Below are positions 56,283-64,000 of a DNA stretch of 64,000 bases, piece after piece (the first letter of the stretch is position 1; each line of letters starts with the position of its first letter). This DNA comes from Acidobacteriota bacterium (GTDB taxonomy: Bacteria > Acidobacteriota > Holophagae > Holophagales > Holophagaceae). The notes below the pieces were generated by a model. It was not told the origin of the DNA. It was given only the letters and a program-made list of their open reading frames with translations, and did not search any database. A program made the position numbers and the translations under genes. The DNA lies in contig JAJYRN010000007.1 in NCBI GenBank assembly GCA_021794095.1, positions 62,001 to 126,000 on the forward strand, given 5' to 3'.

Positions 56283-57842
56283 CTAGTCCATCATCACCGG
56301 CCCGGTGGCCCGGGTCTTCTTGATGAGCAGCAGCAGGGGCAGGAGCAGGAAGCAGATCACGCCCATGAACCAGAAGGTGTCGGAGAAGGCCATCATGGTG
56401 GATTGCCGGATGACCATGCCGTAGGCCGAGCCCTGGGCCATGTGCGCGGCATCCGCGCCCGACAGTCCGCCCTGGATCACGCCGACCTGGGTGGCCCGGG
56501 CCAGGAAGTTCTGGTAGGCCGGGTTGCCGGGCACCAGATTGCCGATCAGGTTCGCCTGGTGGAACTGTGAACGCCGGGCCAGCATGGTGGTGGCGATGGC
56601 GATGCCGGAACTGCCGCCGATGTTGCGCAGCAGGTTCATGATGCCTGCGGCGTAGCCCGTCTTCTCATGGGGAATGTGCTGGAACGCCATGACGTTGATG
56701 GGCACGAAGAGGAAGGCGAACCCGAGGCTCTGGACCACCCGGCTCCACATGGCTGTGTTGAAGTCCACCCCGAGGTTGAAACCGGACATCTGGATGAGAC
56801 CGATTCCGCAGAAGAGGAACCCTGTTCCGATGAGCCAGCGGGTGTCGAACCGCTTCAGGAGCAGGGCCACCACCGGCATCATCACCAGCACGGCCACACC
56901 TCCCGGGCTCAGGACCCATCCGCTGAGCAGGGCCGTGTAGCCCAGGAGGGTCTGCAGGAAGATGGGAAGCAAAGCCAGGCTGCCGTAGAGGACGAACCCG
57001 AGGATGAAAAGCATCACGGAGGCCACGGCGAAGGTGCGGTCCTTCATCAGCCGGAGATCCACGATGGGATGATCTTTCCGAAGCTCGTGGAACACTGCGG
57101 AAATCAAAGCCACTCCGGCTACGACGGCGAAGAAGACGATGAAGTGCGACGAGAACCAATCCTTGCGTTGGCCTTCATCCAGGACGATCTCCAGGGAGGC
57201 CAGCCCCAGGGTGATGAGGCCGATGCCAAAGAAATCGAAAGGGCTTTCCTTGAGGGAGATGCGGTGGAACTTCGGTGGATCATGCACCAGGGCTGTGGTG
57301 AGCGCGATGGAGAGGAAACCGACGGGAATGTTGATGAGGAAGATCCAGTGCCAGCTGAAATTGTCGGTGATCCAGCCGCCCAGCACGGGGCCGATGATGG
57401 GGGCCAGCACCACGCCCATGCCGTAGAAGGCCATGGCTGCCCCACGCTTCTCGTGGGGGAAGGTCTCCACCAGGATGGCCTGGGAGATGGGCTGGAGCCC
57501 GCCACCGCCCAGTCCCTGGAGCACGCGGAAGAAGATGAGCCAGCCCAGCGAGGGCGCGATGCCGCAAAGCAGTGAGGCCAGGGTGAAGATGCTCACGCAG
57601 AGCATGTAGAACCGCTTCCGCCCGATGAGGCTGGAGAAGTAACCCCCCAGGGGCAGCACGACGGCATTGGCCACCAGGTAGGAGGTGAGAACCCAGGTCG
57701 TCTCCTCCACCGTGGCGGAAAGGCTCCCGGCGATGTGGGGCAGGGCCACGTTCGCCACGCTGGTGTCCAGCACTTCCATGAACGTGGCGATCATCACCGT
57801 CATGGCGATGACCCACGGGTTGATGGCCCGGCGTTCGTTCAC
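56283..57842 (-). CDS. emrB: DHA2-family MFS multidrug transporter, EmrB
   Basis: 519 residues with 14 membrane helices. The start NPWVIAMTVMIATFMEVLDT (about 8-27) includes the LDxTIVNVALP-like motif as LDTSVANVALPHIAG. GYFSSLIGRKRFYMLCVSIF is motif A, and FRVLQGLGGGGLQPISQAIL carries motif C features. It is the inner-membrane antiporter of a tripartite pump. The ATG overlaps the emrA stop by 4 bp. It is the last gene of marR-tolC-emrA-emrB. Confidence 0.95.
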   Translation of the reverse strand: MNERRAINPWVIAMTVMIATFMEVLDTSVANVALPHIAGSLSATVEETTWVLTSYLVANAVVLPLGGYFSSLIGRKRFYMLCVSIFTLASLLCGIAPSLGWLIFFRVLQGLGGGGLQPISQAILVETFPHEKRGAAMAFYGMGVVLAPIIGPVLGGWITDNFSWHWIFLINIPVGFLSIALTTALVHDPPKFHRISLKESPFDFFGIGLITLGLASLEIVLDEGQRKDWFSSHFIVFFAVVAGVALISAVFHELRKDHPIVDLRLMKDRTFAVASVMLFILGFVLYGSLALLPIFLQTLLGYTALLSGWVLSPGGVAVLVMMPVVALLLKRFDTRWLIGTGFLFCGIGLIQMSGFNLGVDFNTAMWSRVVQSLGFAFLFVPINVMAFQHIPHEKTGYAAGIMNLLRNIGGSSGIAIATTMLARRSQFHQANLIGNLVPGNPAYQNFLARATQVGVIQGGLSGADAAHMAQGSAYGMVIRQSTMMAFSDTFWFMGVICFLLLPLLLLIKKTRATGPVMMD

Positions 57843-58939
57843 TTCACGAACACCGTGACTTCCACGTTCATGCCGGGGCGGAGGATGACCTTGCCCATCT
57901 CGGATTCATCCACGCGGATCTTCACGGGGATGCGCTGCACCACCTTCACGAAATTGCCGACGGCATTCTCGGGCGGCAGCAGGCTCATGCGGGAGCCGGT
58001 GGAGCCGGCGATGGAATCCACGTGGCCCTTCAGCACCATGCCGTTCATGTCCACTTCGACTTCGGCTTTCTGGCCCGGCTTCATCCGGGCGAGCTGGGTC
58101 TCCTTGAAATTGGCGGTGATCCAGGTCTGATGCAGGGGGATGAGGGTCATCAGGCTCTGCCCGGGCTGGATGGTCTGGCCCAGCTCGACGAACTTGCGGG
58201 TGACCACGCCATCCACGGGCGCCACGATGCGAGTGTAGCCCTTCTGGAGGCGGAGGGCCTCCACGGCGGCCTCGGCCTGGGCCACCTGGGCCTTGGCGGC
58301 CTCCAGCCGGGCGGCGGCGGCGCCCACGGCCAGACGGCGGCTCTGGGCCTCGTGGTCGAGGGAGGCCAGGCGCGCCTGGGCGGCCTTGTACTGGTTATCA
58401 GCCACGTCCGCCTGGGTCCGGTAGGCGTCGAACTGCTGGGCGCTGATTTCCTGGCGCGCCGCCAGGGGCTTCATGCGCTGGACGTCCATGCGGGCCTTGT
58501 CCGCCGCAGCTTTCTGGGCGTCCAGGTTGGCCCGTGCCACCGCAAGGTCGGAACCCTGGGCCGCGCGGCAGGCCACCTGGGCGCGCTCGGACTCGGCCTG
58601 GGCCATCTGCACCTGGGCCTGGGCGGCCAGGAGGGCGGCCTTGGTCTCATCCAGCTTCGCCTGGATGTCCTTGGGGTCCACCTCCACCAGGAGATCACCC
58701 GCTTTCACGGGCTGGTTGTCGGTGACCAGCACCTTCTCCACGCTGCCGTACACCCGGGAGGAGATGGGCACCAGGTGGCCATCCACCTGGGCATCGTCCG
58801 TGTTCACGCGGTTCCTGGAATAGAACCACATGCCCACGCCGATCAGGAGCAGGATGGGCACGGCGATCTTGAAGACCGCCAGCGCGCGTCCGCCGGTGGG
58901 CGGGGCGCTGGTTTCCGGAGTGGTTGCCTCTTGCGTCAT
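57839..58939 (-). CDS. emrA: Membrane fusion protein, EmrA/HlyD type
   Basis: 366 residues. One membrane helix (about 23-42: ALAVFKIAVPILLLIGVGMW), then the first half of the lipoyl domain (NTDDAQVDGHLVPISSRVYG, about 50-69), a long alpha-helical coiled-coil hairpin rich in Ala/Gln/Lys (about 100-205), and the second lipoyl and beta-barrel parts (GYTRIVAPVDGVVTRKFVEL; QTWITANFKETQLARM). It bridges EmrB and TolC. The start is 10 bp after the tolC stop. Confidence 0.95.
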   Translation of the reverse strand: MTQEATTPETSAPPTGGRALAVFKIAVPILLLIGVGMWFYSRNRVNTDDAQVDGHLVPISSRVYGSVEKVLVTDNQPVKAGDLLVEVDPKDIQAKLDETKAALLAAQAQVQMAQAESERAQVACRAAQGSDLAVARANLDAQKAAADKARMDVQRMKPLAARQEISAQQFDAYRTQADVADNQYKAAQARLASLDHEAQSRRLAVGAAAARLEAAKAQVAQAEAAVEALRLQKGYTRIVAPVDGVVTRKFVELGQTIQPGQSLMTLIPLHQTWITANFKETQLARMKPGQKAEVEVDMNGMVLKGHVDSIAGSTGSRMSLLPPENAVGNFVKVVQRIPVKIRVDESEMGKVILRPGMNVEVTVFVK

Positions 58940-58949
58940 GGGGTCTCCC

Positions 58950-60338
58950 TCAGCGGGTGTAGAGCTTTTCGATCTGGCCCGTGGCCCGCGCCAGATCCGC
59001 GCGGGCCTGGTTCAGGCGGTAGAGGGCGCCGATCTGGTTGTCGTTGGCGCGGGCCAGGTCATCCTGGGCGTTGATGACTTCGATGTTGCTGCTCACGCCG
59101 GCTTCGAAGCGGTGGCGCGCCTGGGTGAGGGCCTCTTCGGAGAGCTTGAGGGCCAGGTCCGCCACTTGCACCTCGTTCTGGGCGGATTCCATCTGGGCCT
59201 GGGCCACTTGGATCTCCAGCCCCACCTGGGAGGTCACATCCCGGCGGGCCTGCTGGACCTGGGCTTCCTCCAGCTTGGCCTTGGCCACCCGGGCGGACAC
59301 CAGGCCGCCGGTGAAGAGGGGCACCTTCACACCCACGGACAACTGGTACGTCGGCACCCAGGGCTCGGACTGGAGGCCGGTGGAGCCGTAGGCGGCCGAG
59401 GCCACCACCGAGGGCAGGCGGAGGCTCTGGGCGGCCTGCCGCAGGTGTTCCGCGGCCCGCTGCCGGGCGTCGAGGGCGGCCAGTTCCGGCCGCTGGGCCA
59501 GGCCCTCCCGGTAGGCCGTCTTGAAATCCAGCGCGGGCAGGGCCGGCGCGGCGAGGGTGTCCTCCAGCTCGATGGGCGTGCCGGGCTTGAGGTCGAGGAG
59601 CTTTCCGAGGCCCGCCAGGGCCGTGATGCGCTGCGTGTTGGCCTGGATCAGCCGCTGGCGCTCCATCTGAAGCTGCACCTGGGATCGGAGGGTGTCGAGC
59701 TTGGTGCCTACGCCCTGCTTCTGCTGGTTGGCGGCGAGGGTGGCCAGGGCCTCGGCCAGCTCCACCCGGGACTGGGCGGCCTTCATGGCGGCGGTGGCCC
59801 GCAGGGCCTGGAGATACTGGCCCACCACCAGGGCGGCGATCTCCTCCCGGACGGCCCGCCCCTGGGCCTGGCTGGCGGCTTCCATGTCGCGGGAGGCGCG
59901 CCAGCGCTTCCAGAGGCTCAGGTCGAAGATCGGCGCCTCGGCTTCCACGCCGATGCTGCCCCAGTTGTAGGGGCCGACCCGGACTGGGCCATGGGGCTGG
60001 GGCTGGCCGAACAGGGCATCCAGGTTGTACTTGTTGCGCTGGCCGCTGGCCTGGGCCGAGACGGTGGGCATGAGGGCGGCCACGGCCGACCGCCGGTCGG
60101 CCTGACTGTCGGCGATGGCCAGCAGGGATTGCTGCACCCGGGGGTTCTGATCCAGGGCGGTCCGCAGGGCCTGGGCGAGGGTCAGGCGCACCGCAGGCAC
60201 GGGACTGGCGGCGGGCGCCTCCGGCGGAGCCTGGGCCGGAGCCTGGCCCCAGGCGGCGCTGGCACTGACCAGGGCGAGCGCCAGCACCGGCCCCCGGCCG
60301 TGGCGGGTCGCGAGGGCCCGGGAAAGGGTGCGTGGCAT
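58950..60338 (-). CDS. TolC-type outer-membrane efflux protein
   Basis: 462 residues from ATG 60338 (GGAGG 5 nt upstream). A signal peptide ends near SAAWGQA (about 31), then a Pro/Ala-rich linker. Two OEP repeats follow: LTLAQALRTALDQNPRVQQS (about 52), and QPELAALDARQRAAEHLRQA with a long helix near 340-430. It forms the trimeric outer-membrane channel of the EmrAB pump. Being in the operon with the pump, it is dedicated to this system more likely than shared. Confidence 0.93.
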   Translation of the reverse strand: MPRTLSRALATRHGRGPVLALALVSASAAWGQAPAQAPPEAPAASPVPAVRLTLAQALRTALDQNPRVQQSLLAIADSQADRRSAVAALMPTVSAQASGQRNKYNLDALFGQPQPHGPVRVGPYNWGSIGVEAEAPIFDLSLWKRWRASRDMEAASQAQGRAVREEIAALVVGQYLQALRATAAMKAAQSRVELAEALATLAANQQKQGVGTKLDTLRSQVQLQMERQRLIQANTQRITALAGLGKLLDLKPGTPIELEDTLAAPALPALDFKTAYREGLAQRPELAALDARQRAAEHLRQAAQSLRLPSVVASAAYGSTGLQSEPWVPTYQLSVGVKVPLFTGGLVSARVAKAKLEEAQVQQARRDVTSQVGLEIQVAQAQMESAQNEVQVADLALKLSEEALTQARHRFEAGVSSNIEVINAQDDLARANDNQIGALYRLNQARADLARATGQIEKLYTR

Positions 60339-60376
60339 GACGACCTCCATCCGATGTGGTGCAGCCCCCTCCGGCA

Positions 60377-60844
60377 TCATACGGGCAGCCCGCTGTTGGC
60401 CCGCATCCGGTTCAGGAAACCTTTGAACTGGTCCAGCTCCGCCCGGGTGAACCCCTTCAGGTGCGCATTGAGCACCTTGACGGCGACGGGGGGCATGAGG
60501 GGACAGATCGCCCGCCCCGCCTCCGTGATTTCCAGGCTGACGACCCGGCGATCCTTGCTGTTCCGGGCGCGGTGGATCAGGCCCTTCTCCTCCAGGCGGT
60601 CCAGCATGCGCGTCATCGAGCCCGTGTCGTAGTGGGTGGAACGGCAGAGCTGGGCGGCCGTGGAGGCGCAGCCGTTGGCGATCCGCATGAGGATGCCCCA
60701 CTGCGCGGCGGTGATGTCCGTGCCCCTCCGGGCCATTTCCTCATCCATGGCGGCCTGGAGCCGCCGGGACACATCCGCGATGAGCCGCCCGAGGCTGTCC
60801 TCGGGCGTGTAGGTCTCGGGGCTGTAGAGAGGAGCGTGGGTCAC
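60377..60844 (-). CDS. MarR family transcriptional regulator
   Basis: 155 residues starting at GTG 60844 (MTHAPLYSPETYTPEDS). The winged helix covers TAAQWGILMRIANGCASTAA (about 45-64), the recognition helix near YDTGSMTRMLDRLEEKGLIH (about 71-90) and the wing RARNSKDRRVVSLEIT. It heads marR-tolC-emrA-emrB, the layout in which MarR-type EmrR proteins repress the pump until a phenolic or drug ligand binds. Palindromes overlap its promoter at 60878-60933, supporting self-repression. Confidence 0.94.
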   Translation of the reverse strand: MTHAPLYSPETYTPEDSLGRLIADVSRRLQAAMDEEMARRGTDITAAQWGILMRIANGCASTAAQLCRSTHYDTGSMTRMLDRLEEKGLIHRARNSKDRRVVSLEITEAGRAICPLMPPVAVKVLNAHLKGFTRAELDQFKGFLNRMRANSGLPV

Positions 60845-60877
60845 AGAGCCTGGGAACGGGAATCGAGCGAGTTTGTT

Positions 60878-60933
60878 TGCCTAGGCACTAACTGCCAAGG
60901 CAGTAATTTACGAAACCCACCGCCGCCTGTCAA
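60878..60933 (-). promoter_or_regulatory. Promoter and MarR-type operators of the efflux operon
   Basis: On the minus strand, TTGACA (60928-60933) and TAAATT (60905-60910) are separated by exactly 17 nt. Just downstream of the -10 are two palindromes: ACTGCC-TT-GGCAGT (60891-60904) and TGCCTAGGCA (60878-60887). A repressor bound there would block initiation. The two share the half-site TGCC, so both may bind the same protein. Confidence 0.75.
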
Positions 60934-60967
60934 GGGGCGGGGCTCATCCATCCGGGTGGAACCCCGT

Positions 60968-62170
60968 TCAGCGGGTGGCGTGCCGCTGGAGCAGGGCCCG
61001 GAACGCCTGGAAGATCCGGAGCATCTGGGGCGCCTTGTAGGGGAACAGATCCGGGGGGTCCATGGTGTGGACCACCATGGCGGTATCCGCCTCGAAGATG
61101 AGCAGCGTCCCGTCCGGGGTCTCGCCGCAGTCCAGCGCGTAGTAGTCCAGGGCGATGCGGTCCTGCAGGGCCCGGAACGCCGCGGCGTGGCGCAGGGCGA
61201 AATCCGGGTCGAAGGTGGCGAACACCCTCGCTTCCTCGGCGCGGCGCTCAGCGTGCTCCACCATGCCTGCATTGAGGTAGTGCAGCATCCAGTGCGGGGC
61301 CAGGGCCATGTGGCAGATGAAGGGGCGCCCCTCGATCAGGGATACGCGGTACTTCCGGAACAGCCCGTCGGGGCTCCGGTAGTCCACGAAGGGGGAAAGG
61401 TAGAAATCGCCCGCGCTGGACTGGCTCAGGTAGGGCGCCAGGGCCTCGGGATGGTCCAGCTTCTCCAGGCCCTTGCCCGCATGGGAGCCCGTGGGGCGCA
61501 GCAGGATGGGATAGGTTCCGCCCGGCAGCAGGTCCGCCAGGGCGATCTGACCGGCGGCGAGCCGCTCCACGTCCGTCCGGGCGAGCCGGACGGTGGGGGG
61601 GACGAGCACGCCGGGGCAACCGGCCAGGTGGGTCCACAGGCGGTCCCGGGCGAGCAGGGGAATCCGGCCGGGATCCAGCAGCACCGGGCGCGGCCAGCCC
61701 GCCAGGGCGCCCTCCAGGAAGGCCAGCAAGGGCCGGTTGGCGTCGGATTCGGCGATGCCCACCAGCGCGAGGTCGTGGTCGGGGATGCCGTCGGGCAGGG
61801 GGCGATCCGGCAGGACGAACACCAGGTCGAGGCGGACATCCGAATCCTCGAGCAGGAACTGCACCGGGACATTGGCCATGATTTCGCCGGGGCCGACGAA
61901 CATGAGCAGCCGGAGGCCCACCGGGCGTGCGGGCGAGATGCGGAAGAGCCGCTGGACCTCCAGCGCCCGGGCCTGCCAGGCGAGCCCTTCCTCCGGCTGG
62001 AACGCCATCTCGAAGATGAGGCCCAGATCCAGCATGGCTCCGGCCTCCCGGGGATCCGCCTGGATGCGCTCCAGCAGGCCCTGGGCGAGGGGCACGAGAT
62101 TCTCCCCCCGGAAGGCCCGCGTGGCCAGACGGGCGAGGCCGAGGTGTTCGGAAGGGGGCAGGGGCGTCAT
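60968..62170 (-). CDS. ATP-grasp-like protein with TPR-like N-terminus
   Basis: 400 residues from ATG 62170. The first 90 residues look helical and TPR-like (LGLIFEMAFQPEEGLAWQAR). The C-terminal part (about 215-370) has ATP-grasp features: LLPGGTYPILLRPTGSHAGK (about 224-243), KYRVSLIEGRPFICHMALAP and ALDYYALDCGETPDGTLLIF with an EADTA ending that could hold metal. RimK-like ligases have this order. The neighbouring gene encodes an amino acid decarboxylase, so a role in joining or modifying an amine or amino acid is possible. I cannot assign the substrate. Confidence 0.6.
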   Translation of the reverse strand: MTPLPPSEHLGLARLATRAFRGENLVPLAQGLLERIQADPREAGAMLDLGLIFEMAFQPEEGLAWQARALEVQRLFRISPARPVGLRLLMFVGPGEIMANVPVQFLLEDSDVRLDLVFVLPDRPLPDGIPDHDLALVGIAESDANRPLLAFLEGALAGWPRPVLLDPGRIPLLARDRLWTHLAGCPGVLVPPTVRLARTDVERLAAGQIALADLLPGGTYPILLRPTGSHAGKGLEKLDHPEALAPYLSQSSAGDFYLSPFVDYRSPDGLFRKYRVSLIEGRPFICHMALAPHWMLHYLNAGMVEHAERRAEEARVFATFDPDFALRHAAAFRALQDRIALDYYALDCGETPDGTLLIFEADTAMVVHTMDPPDLFPYKAPQMLRIFQAFRALLQRHATR

Positions 62171-62199
62171 GGGCGTCCTTGGCAGGAGGGGGTGGGCAT

Positions 62200-63708
62200 T
62201 CAGTCTTTGGCCAGAGCCAGCACGGCTTGCAGGAGACGGTCCAGGTCTTCGCGCCGGGTGCGGTGATTGACGATGGCGGCGCGGAGGGCCAGCTTCCCGT
62301 TCAGCACCGTGGTCGAAGGCGCGGCGAGGCCCGATTCCTGGACCCGCACGGCGATCCGGGCGTTCAGAGCATCGGGATCTTCCCCACGGTGGCGGAAGCA
62401 GACGATGTTCAGCGGGACGGGCGCGAGGAGTTCCAGCTCCGGCGTGGCCTTGATCCGCGCCTCGAGGTACGTCGCCAGGGCGCAGGTCTCCTCGATGGTG
62501 TGGCCGAGGCGCTCCAGGCCGTAGGCCTTCAGGGTGAACCAGGTCTTCAGGGCGCGGAAGCCCCGGCTGAGGTCCGGCCCGAGGTCCGTGGGCCACGGCG
62601 AACCGGCGGCCATGCCCCGGGTCTCCCGGCGCAGGTAGGCCGCGGGGGTGGCGAAGGTCGCCCGGTGCATGTCCCCGTCGCGCACAAGCAGGTAGCCCGC
62701 GTCGTAGGGCACCTGGCCCCACTTGTGGAAGTCGAAGGCGAGGGAATCGGCCCGCTCGATGCCCCGCAGCAGCCCGGCCCGCGCCGGGGCCAGGATGGCG
62801 AGGGCGCCGAAGGCCCCATCCACATGGAACCAGAGCTCCTCCCGGGCGCAGAGATCGGCGATCGCGGCGAGGTCGTCCACCGCGCCGGTATCCACGGTGC
62901 CGGCGGTGCCCACGACGAGGAAGGGCTGGAAACCGGCGGCCCGGTCCTCCGCGAGGGCGAGGCGCAGCGCGTCCAGATCCAGGCCGCCGCCCGGGGCCGT
63001 CGGCAGCTGGCGCAGGGCCTGCGCGCCGAGGCCGGCCATGTCCAGGGCGCGGGGTACGCAGCTGTGGACGGCCCGGGAGGCGTAGGCCCGCAGGCGGAGC
63101 CCATCCGCGCCCAGGCCCTCCGTGCGGACGGCCTCGCCCAGGGCAGCCCGGCGGGCCACGAGGACGCCCAGGAAGTTCGCCATGGAGGTGCCCGTGACGA
63201 ACAGCCCGCTGGCGCCTTCGGGGAAGCGGAAGATCTCCCGGACCCAGGCGAGGATCTGGCGCTCCACCTCGATGGGCGCGTGGTCCCGGCCGCCGAGGTT
63301 GGCGTTCAGGCCCCCGGCCAGCATCTCCCCCAGCAGCCCCGCCACCGTGCCGCCGCCGTGGACCCAGCCCAGGAAGCCCGGGTGCACATTGCCGGTCGCG
63401 TAGGGGAGCACGTCCCGCAGGAAGGCGGCGTGGATCTCCGCAAGGGGTGCGGCCTGGAGCGGCAGGGGCTCCCGCAGGCGGGCCCGGGCCTCCGCGGGCA
63501 TGGGCTGCCAGGTCGGGCGGCTGCGGATCCCCTCCACGTAGTCCAGGATGTCGTCCAGCATGCGATGAGCCTGCCGCCGGGTGCCCGGCCAGTCCTCCGG
63601 GTCCAGATCGCTGCGTCCAGGATCAGGCGGGGTGCTCCAGCTTGGCTGGGGCACCGTATGCCAAAGGCGAGCAGGCGGTCCCCCCTCGTTCATGTCAGGG
63701 CCCTCCAT
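62200..63708 (-). CDS. PLP-dependent group II amino acid decarboxylase
   Basis: 502 residues from ATG 63708 (GGAGGT 7 nt upstream). The Pfam pyridoxal_deC fold has VTGTSMANFLGVLVARRAAL near 163, the cofactor Asp in FHVDGAFGALAI (about 292), the aldimine lysine in AFDFHKWGQVPYDAGYLLV (about 326) and VGTAGTVDTGAVDD. Aromatic-L-amino-acid and related decarboxylases look like this. Residues about 4-30 (DMNEGGPPARLWHTVPQPSW) are encoded by hairpin repeat R3, so the N-terminus is not family sequence, which starts near LDPEDWPGTRRQAHRMLDDI. Substrate is unknown. Confidence 0.9.
   Translation of the reverse strand: MEGPDMNEGGPPARLWHTVPQPSWSTPPDPGRSDLDPEDWPGTRRQAHRMLDDILDYVEGIRSRPTWQPMPAEARARLREPLPLQAAPLAEIHAAFLRDVLPYATGNVHPGFLGWVHGGGTVAGLLGEMLAGGLNANLGGRDHAPIEVERQILAWVREIFRFPEGASGLFVTGTSMANFLGVLVARRAALGEAVRTEGLGADGLRLRAYASRAVHSCVPRALDMAGLGAQALRQLPTAPGGGLDLDALRLALAEDRAAGFQPFLVVGTAGTVDTGAVDDLAAIADLCAREELWFHVDGAFGALAILAPARAGLLRGIERADSLAFDFHKWGQVPYDAGYLLVRDGDMHRATFATPAAYLRRETRGMAAGSPWPTDLGPDLSRGFRALKTWFTLKAYGLERLGHTIEETCALATYLEARIKATPELELLAPVPLNIVCFRHRGEDPDALNARIAVRVQESGLAAPSTTVLNGKLALRAAIVNHRTRREDLDRLLQAVLALAKD
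63632..63697 (-). repeat. Hairpin repeat family 1, copy R3, inside a gene
   Basis: The minus strand of 63669-63697 is identical to 27855-27883 of R2. The rest shares CGGTGC and a hairpin whose stem is CCAGC-CAA-GCTGG, where R2 has CCCGGC-CAA-GCCGGG: the loop is the same and the pairs differ. It lies in the first 25 codons of the decarboxylase gene. Confidence 0.6.
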
Positions 63709-63771
63709 GCCTGCCACCTCCTGGATTCTGAGGATAGTCTGCTCTCAGATCCCAATCCCGGAGGAGATCCC

Positions 63772-64000
63772 ATGGGCCCGCGCCAGCCGGAGGAAGCTCC
63801 GTTGAACGTTTTCGAGTCCCTTCAGGATTTCTTTGATCCCGGCCAGCATCCGCCCACGCCGCTGGTGCGCCTGCCGCCGCCGCTGAATCCCTTCACGCCG
63901 GAGGCGCGGGTGCGGATCTACGCCAAGCTGATGTTCCTCACGCCGACCCTGAACTTGAAATGGGGGCCCGCCTTCGCGATGTTGCAGGAGGCTGCGCGGG
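63772..64000 (+). CDS. PLP-dependent enzyme, cysteine synthase-like (partial)
   Basis: Only the first 76 codons are in the window, and the gene runs off the right end. It begins MGPRQPEEAPLNVFESLQDF with GGAGGAG 5 nt upstream. PPTPLVRLPPPLNPF followed by RIYAKLMFLTPTLNLKWGPA matches the N-terminus of a group of beta-elimination PLP enzymes related to cysteine synthase. The PLP lysine region may be altered: WGPAF stands where many relatives have KSLPA. It is divergent from the decarboxylase. Confidence 0.6.
   Translation, partial: MGPRQPEEAPLNVFESLQDFFDPGQHPPTPLVRLPPPLNPFTPEARVRIYAKLMFLTPTLNLKWGPAFAMLQEAAR

Overview
The window reads as chromosome of a GC-rich, Gram-negative, respiring bacterium. 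An 11-gene complex I operon, F0 ATP synthase genes, LPS-core glycosyltransferases, a fused 2-oxoacid:ferredoxin oxidoreductase, type IV pilus/type II secretion genes and an EmrAB-TolC efflux operon together suggest Acidobacteriota of the Holophaga/Geothrix kind. That assignment is inference from gene content only. I saw no rRNA, tRNA, CRISPR array or transposase gene.

Layout. 1-4.5 kb is a small accessory patch: an AAA/DUF4143 ATPase, a Uma2 protein, a BrnTA toxin-antitoxin pair flanked by a 72-bp direct repeat copied from the end of a TPR gene, and a CcdAB pair whose antitoxin gene carries an internal deletion. 4.5-16.6 kb holds fabI, a SWIM/SNF2 pair, a coupled operon (oligopeptide-type ABC binding protein, two short permeases, Bcp peroxiredoxin, Sel1-repeat protein), an ABC exporter and a PilB/GspE ATPase. 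17-27.9 kb is nuoABCDHIJKLMN with no nuoEFG. 28-29.9 kb is an atpZ/atpI-like pair, atpB and atpE, closed by a strong terminator. 30.2-32.9 kb is a possible signalling operon (unknown protein, STAS protein, response regulator fused to a PP2C phosphatase). 32.9-41.8 kb is an LPS-core operon of six glycosyltransferases followed by DUF1573, EamA and HldD genes. 42-50.9 kb runs from an NtrC-type regulator and a pseudopilin through yceD-rpmF-plsX-fabD to korAB, a ferritin-like protein and a methyltransferase. 51-64 kb carries pepD, an MFS exporter, a cysteine desulfidase, a broken ECF sigma gene, the marR-tolC-emrA-emrB operon, an ATP-grasp-like protein, a PLP decarboxylase and the start of a second PLP enzyme.

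The most unusual signal is non-coding. Two elements of about 272 bp, one before nuoA (16634-16905) and one after atpE (29890-30162), share conserved loop sequences and the same arrangement of helices, while the paired bases of those helices differ and remain complementary. That is the signature of a structured RNA, or of a mobile element that makes one. A second family of short hairpin repeats has three copies (1.3, 27.9 and 63.6 kb), one of which encodes the N-terminus of a decarboxylase.

Functionally, the nuo and atp genes provide proton-coupled energy conversion. KorAB could supply reduced ferredoxin to a complex I without its NADH module. The fab/pls and glycosyltransferase genes build membrane lipid and LPS core, and the efflux operon appears to be controlled by its own MarR regulator at a recognisable promoter-operator.
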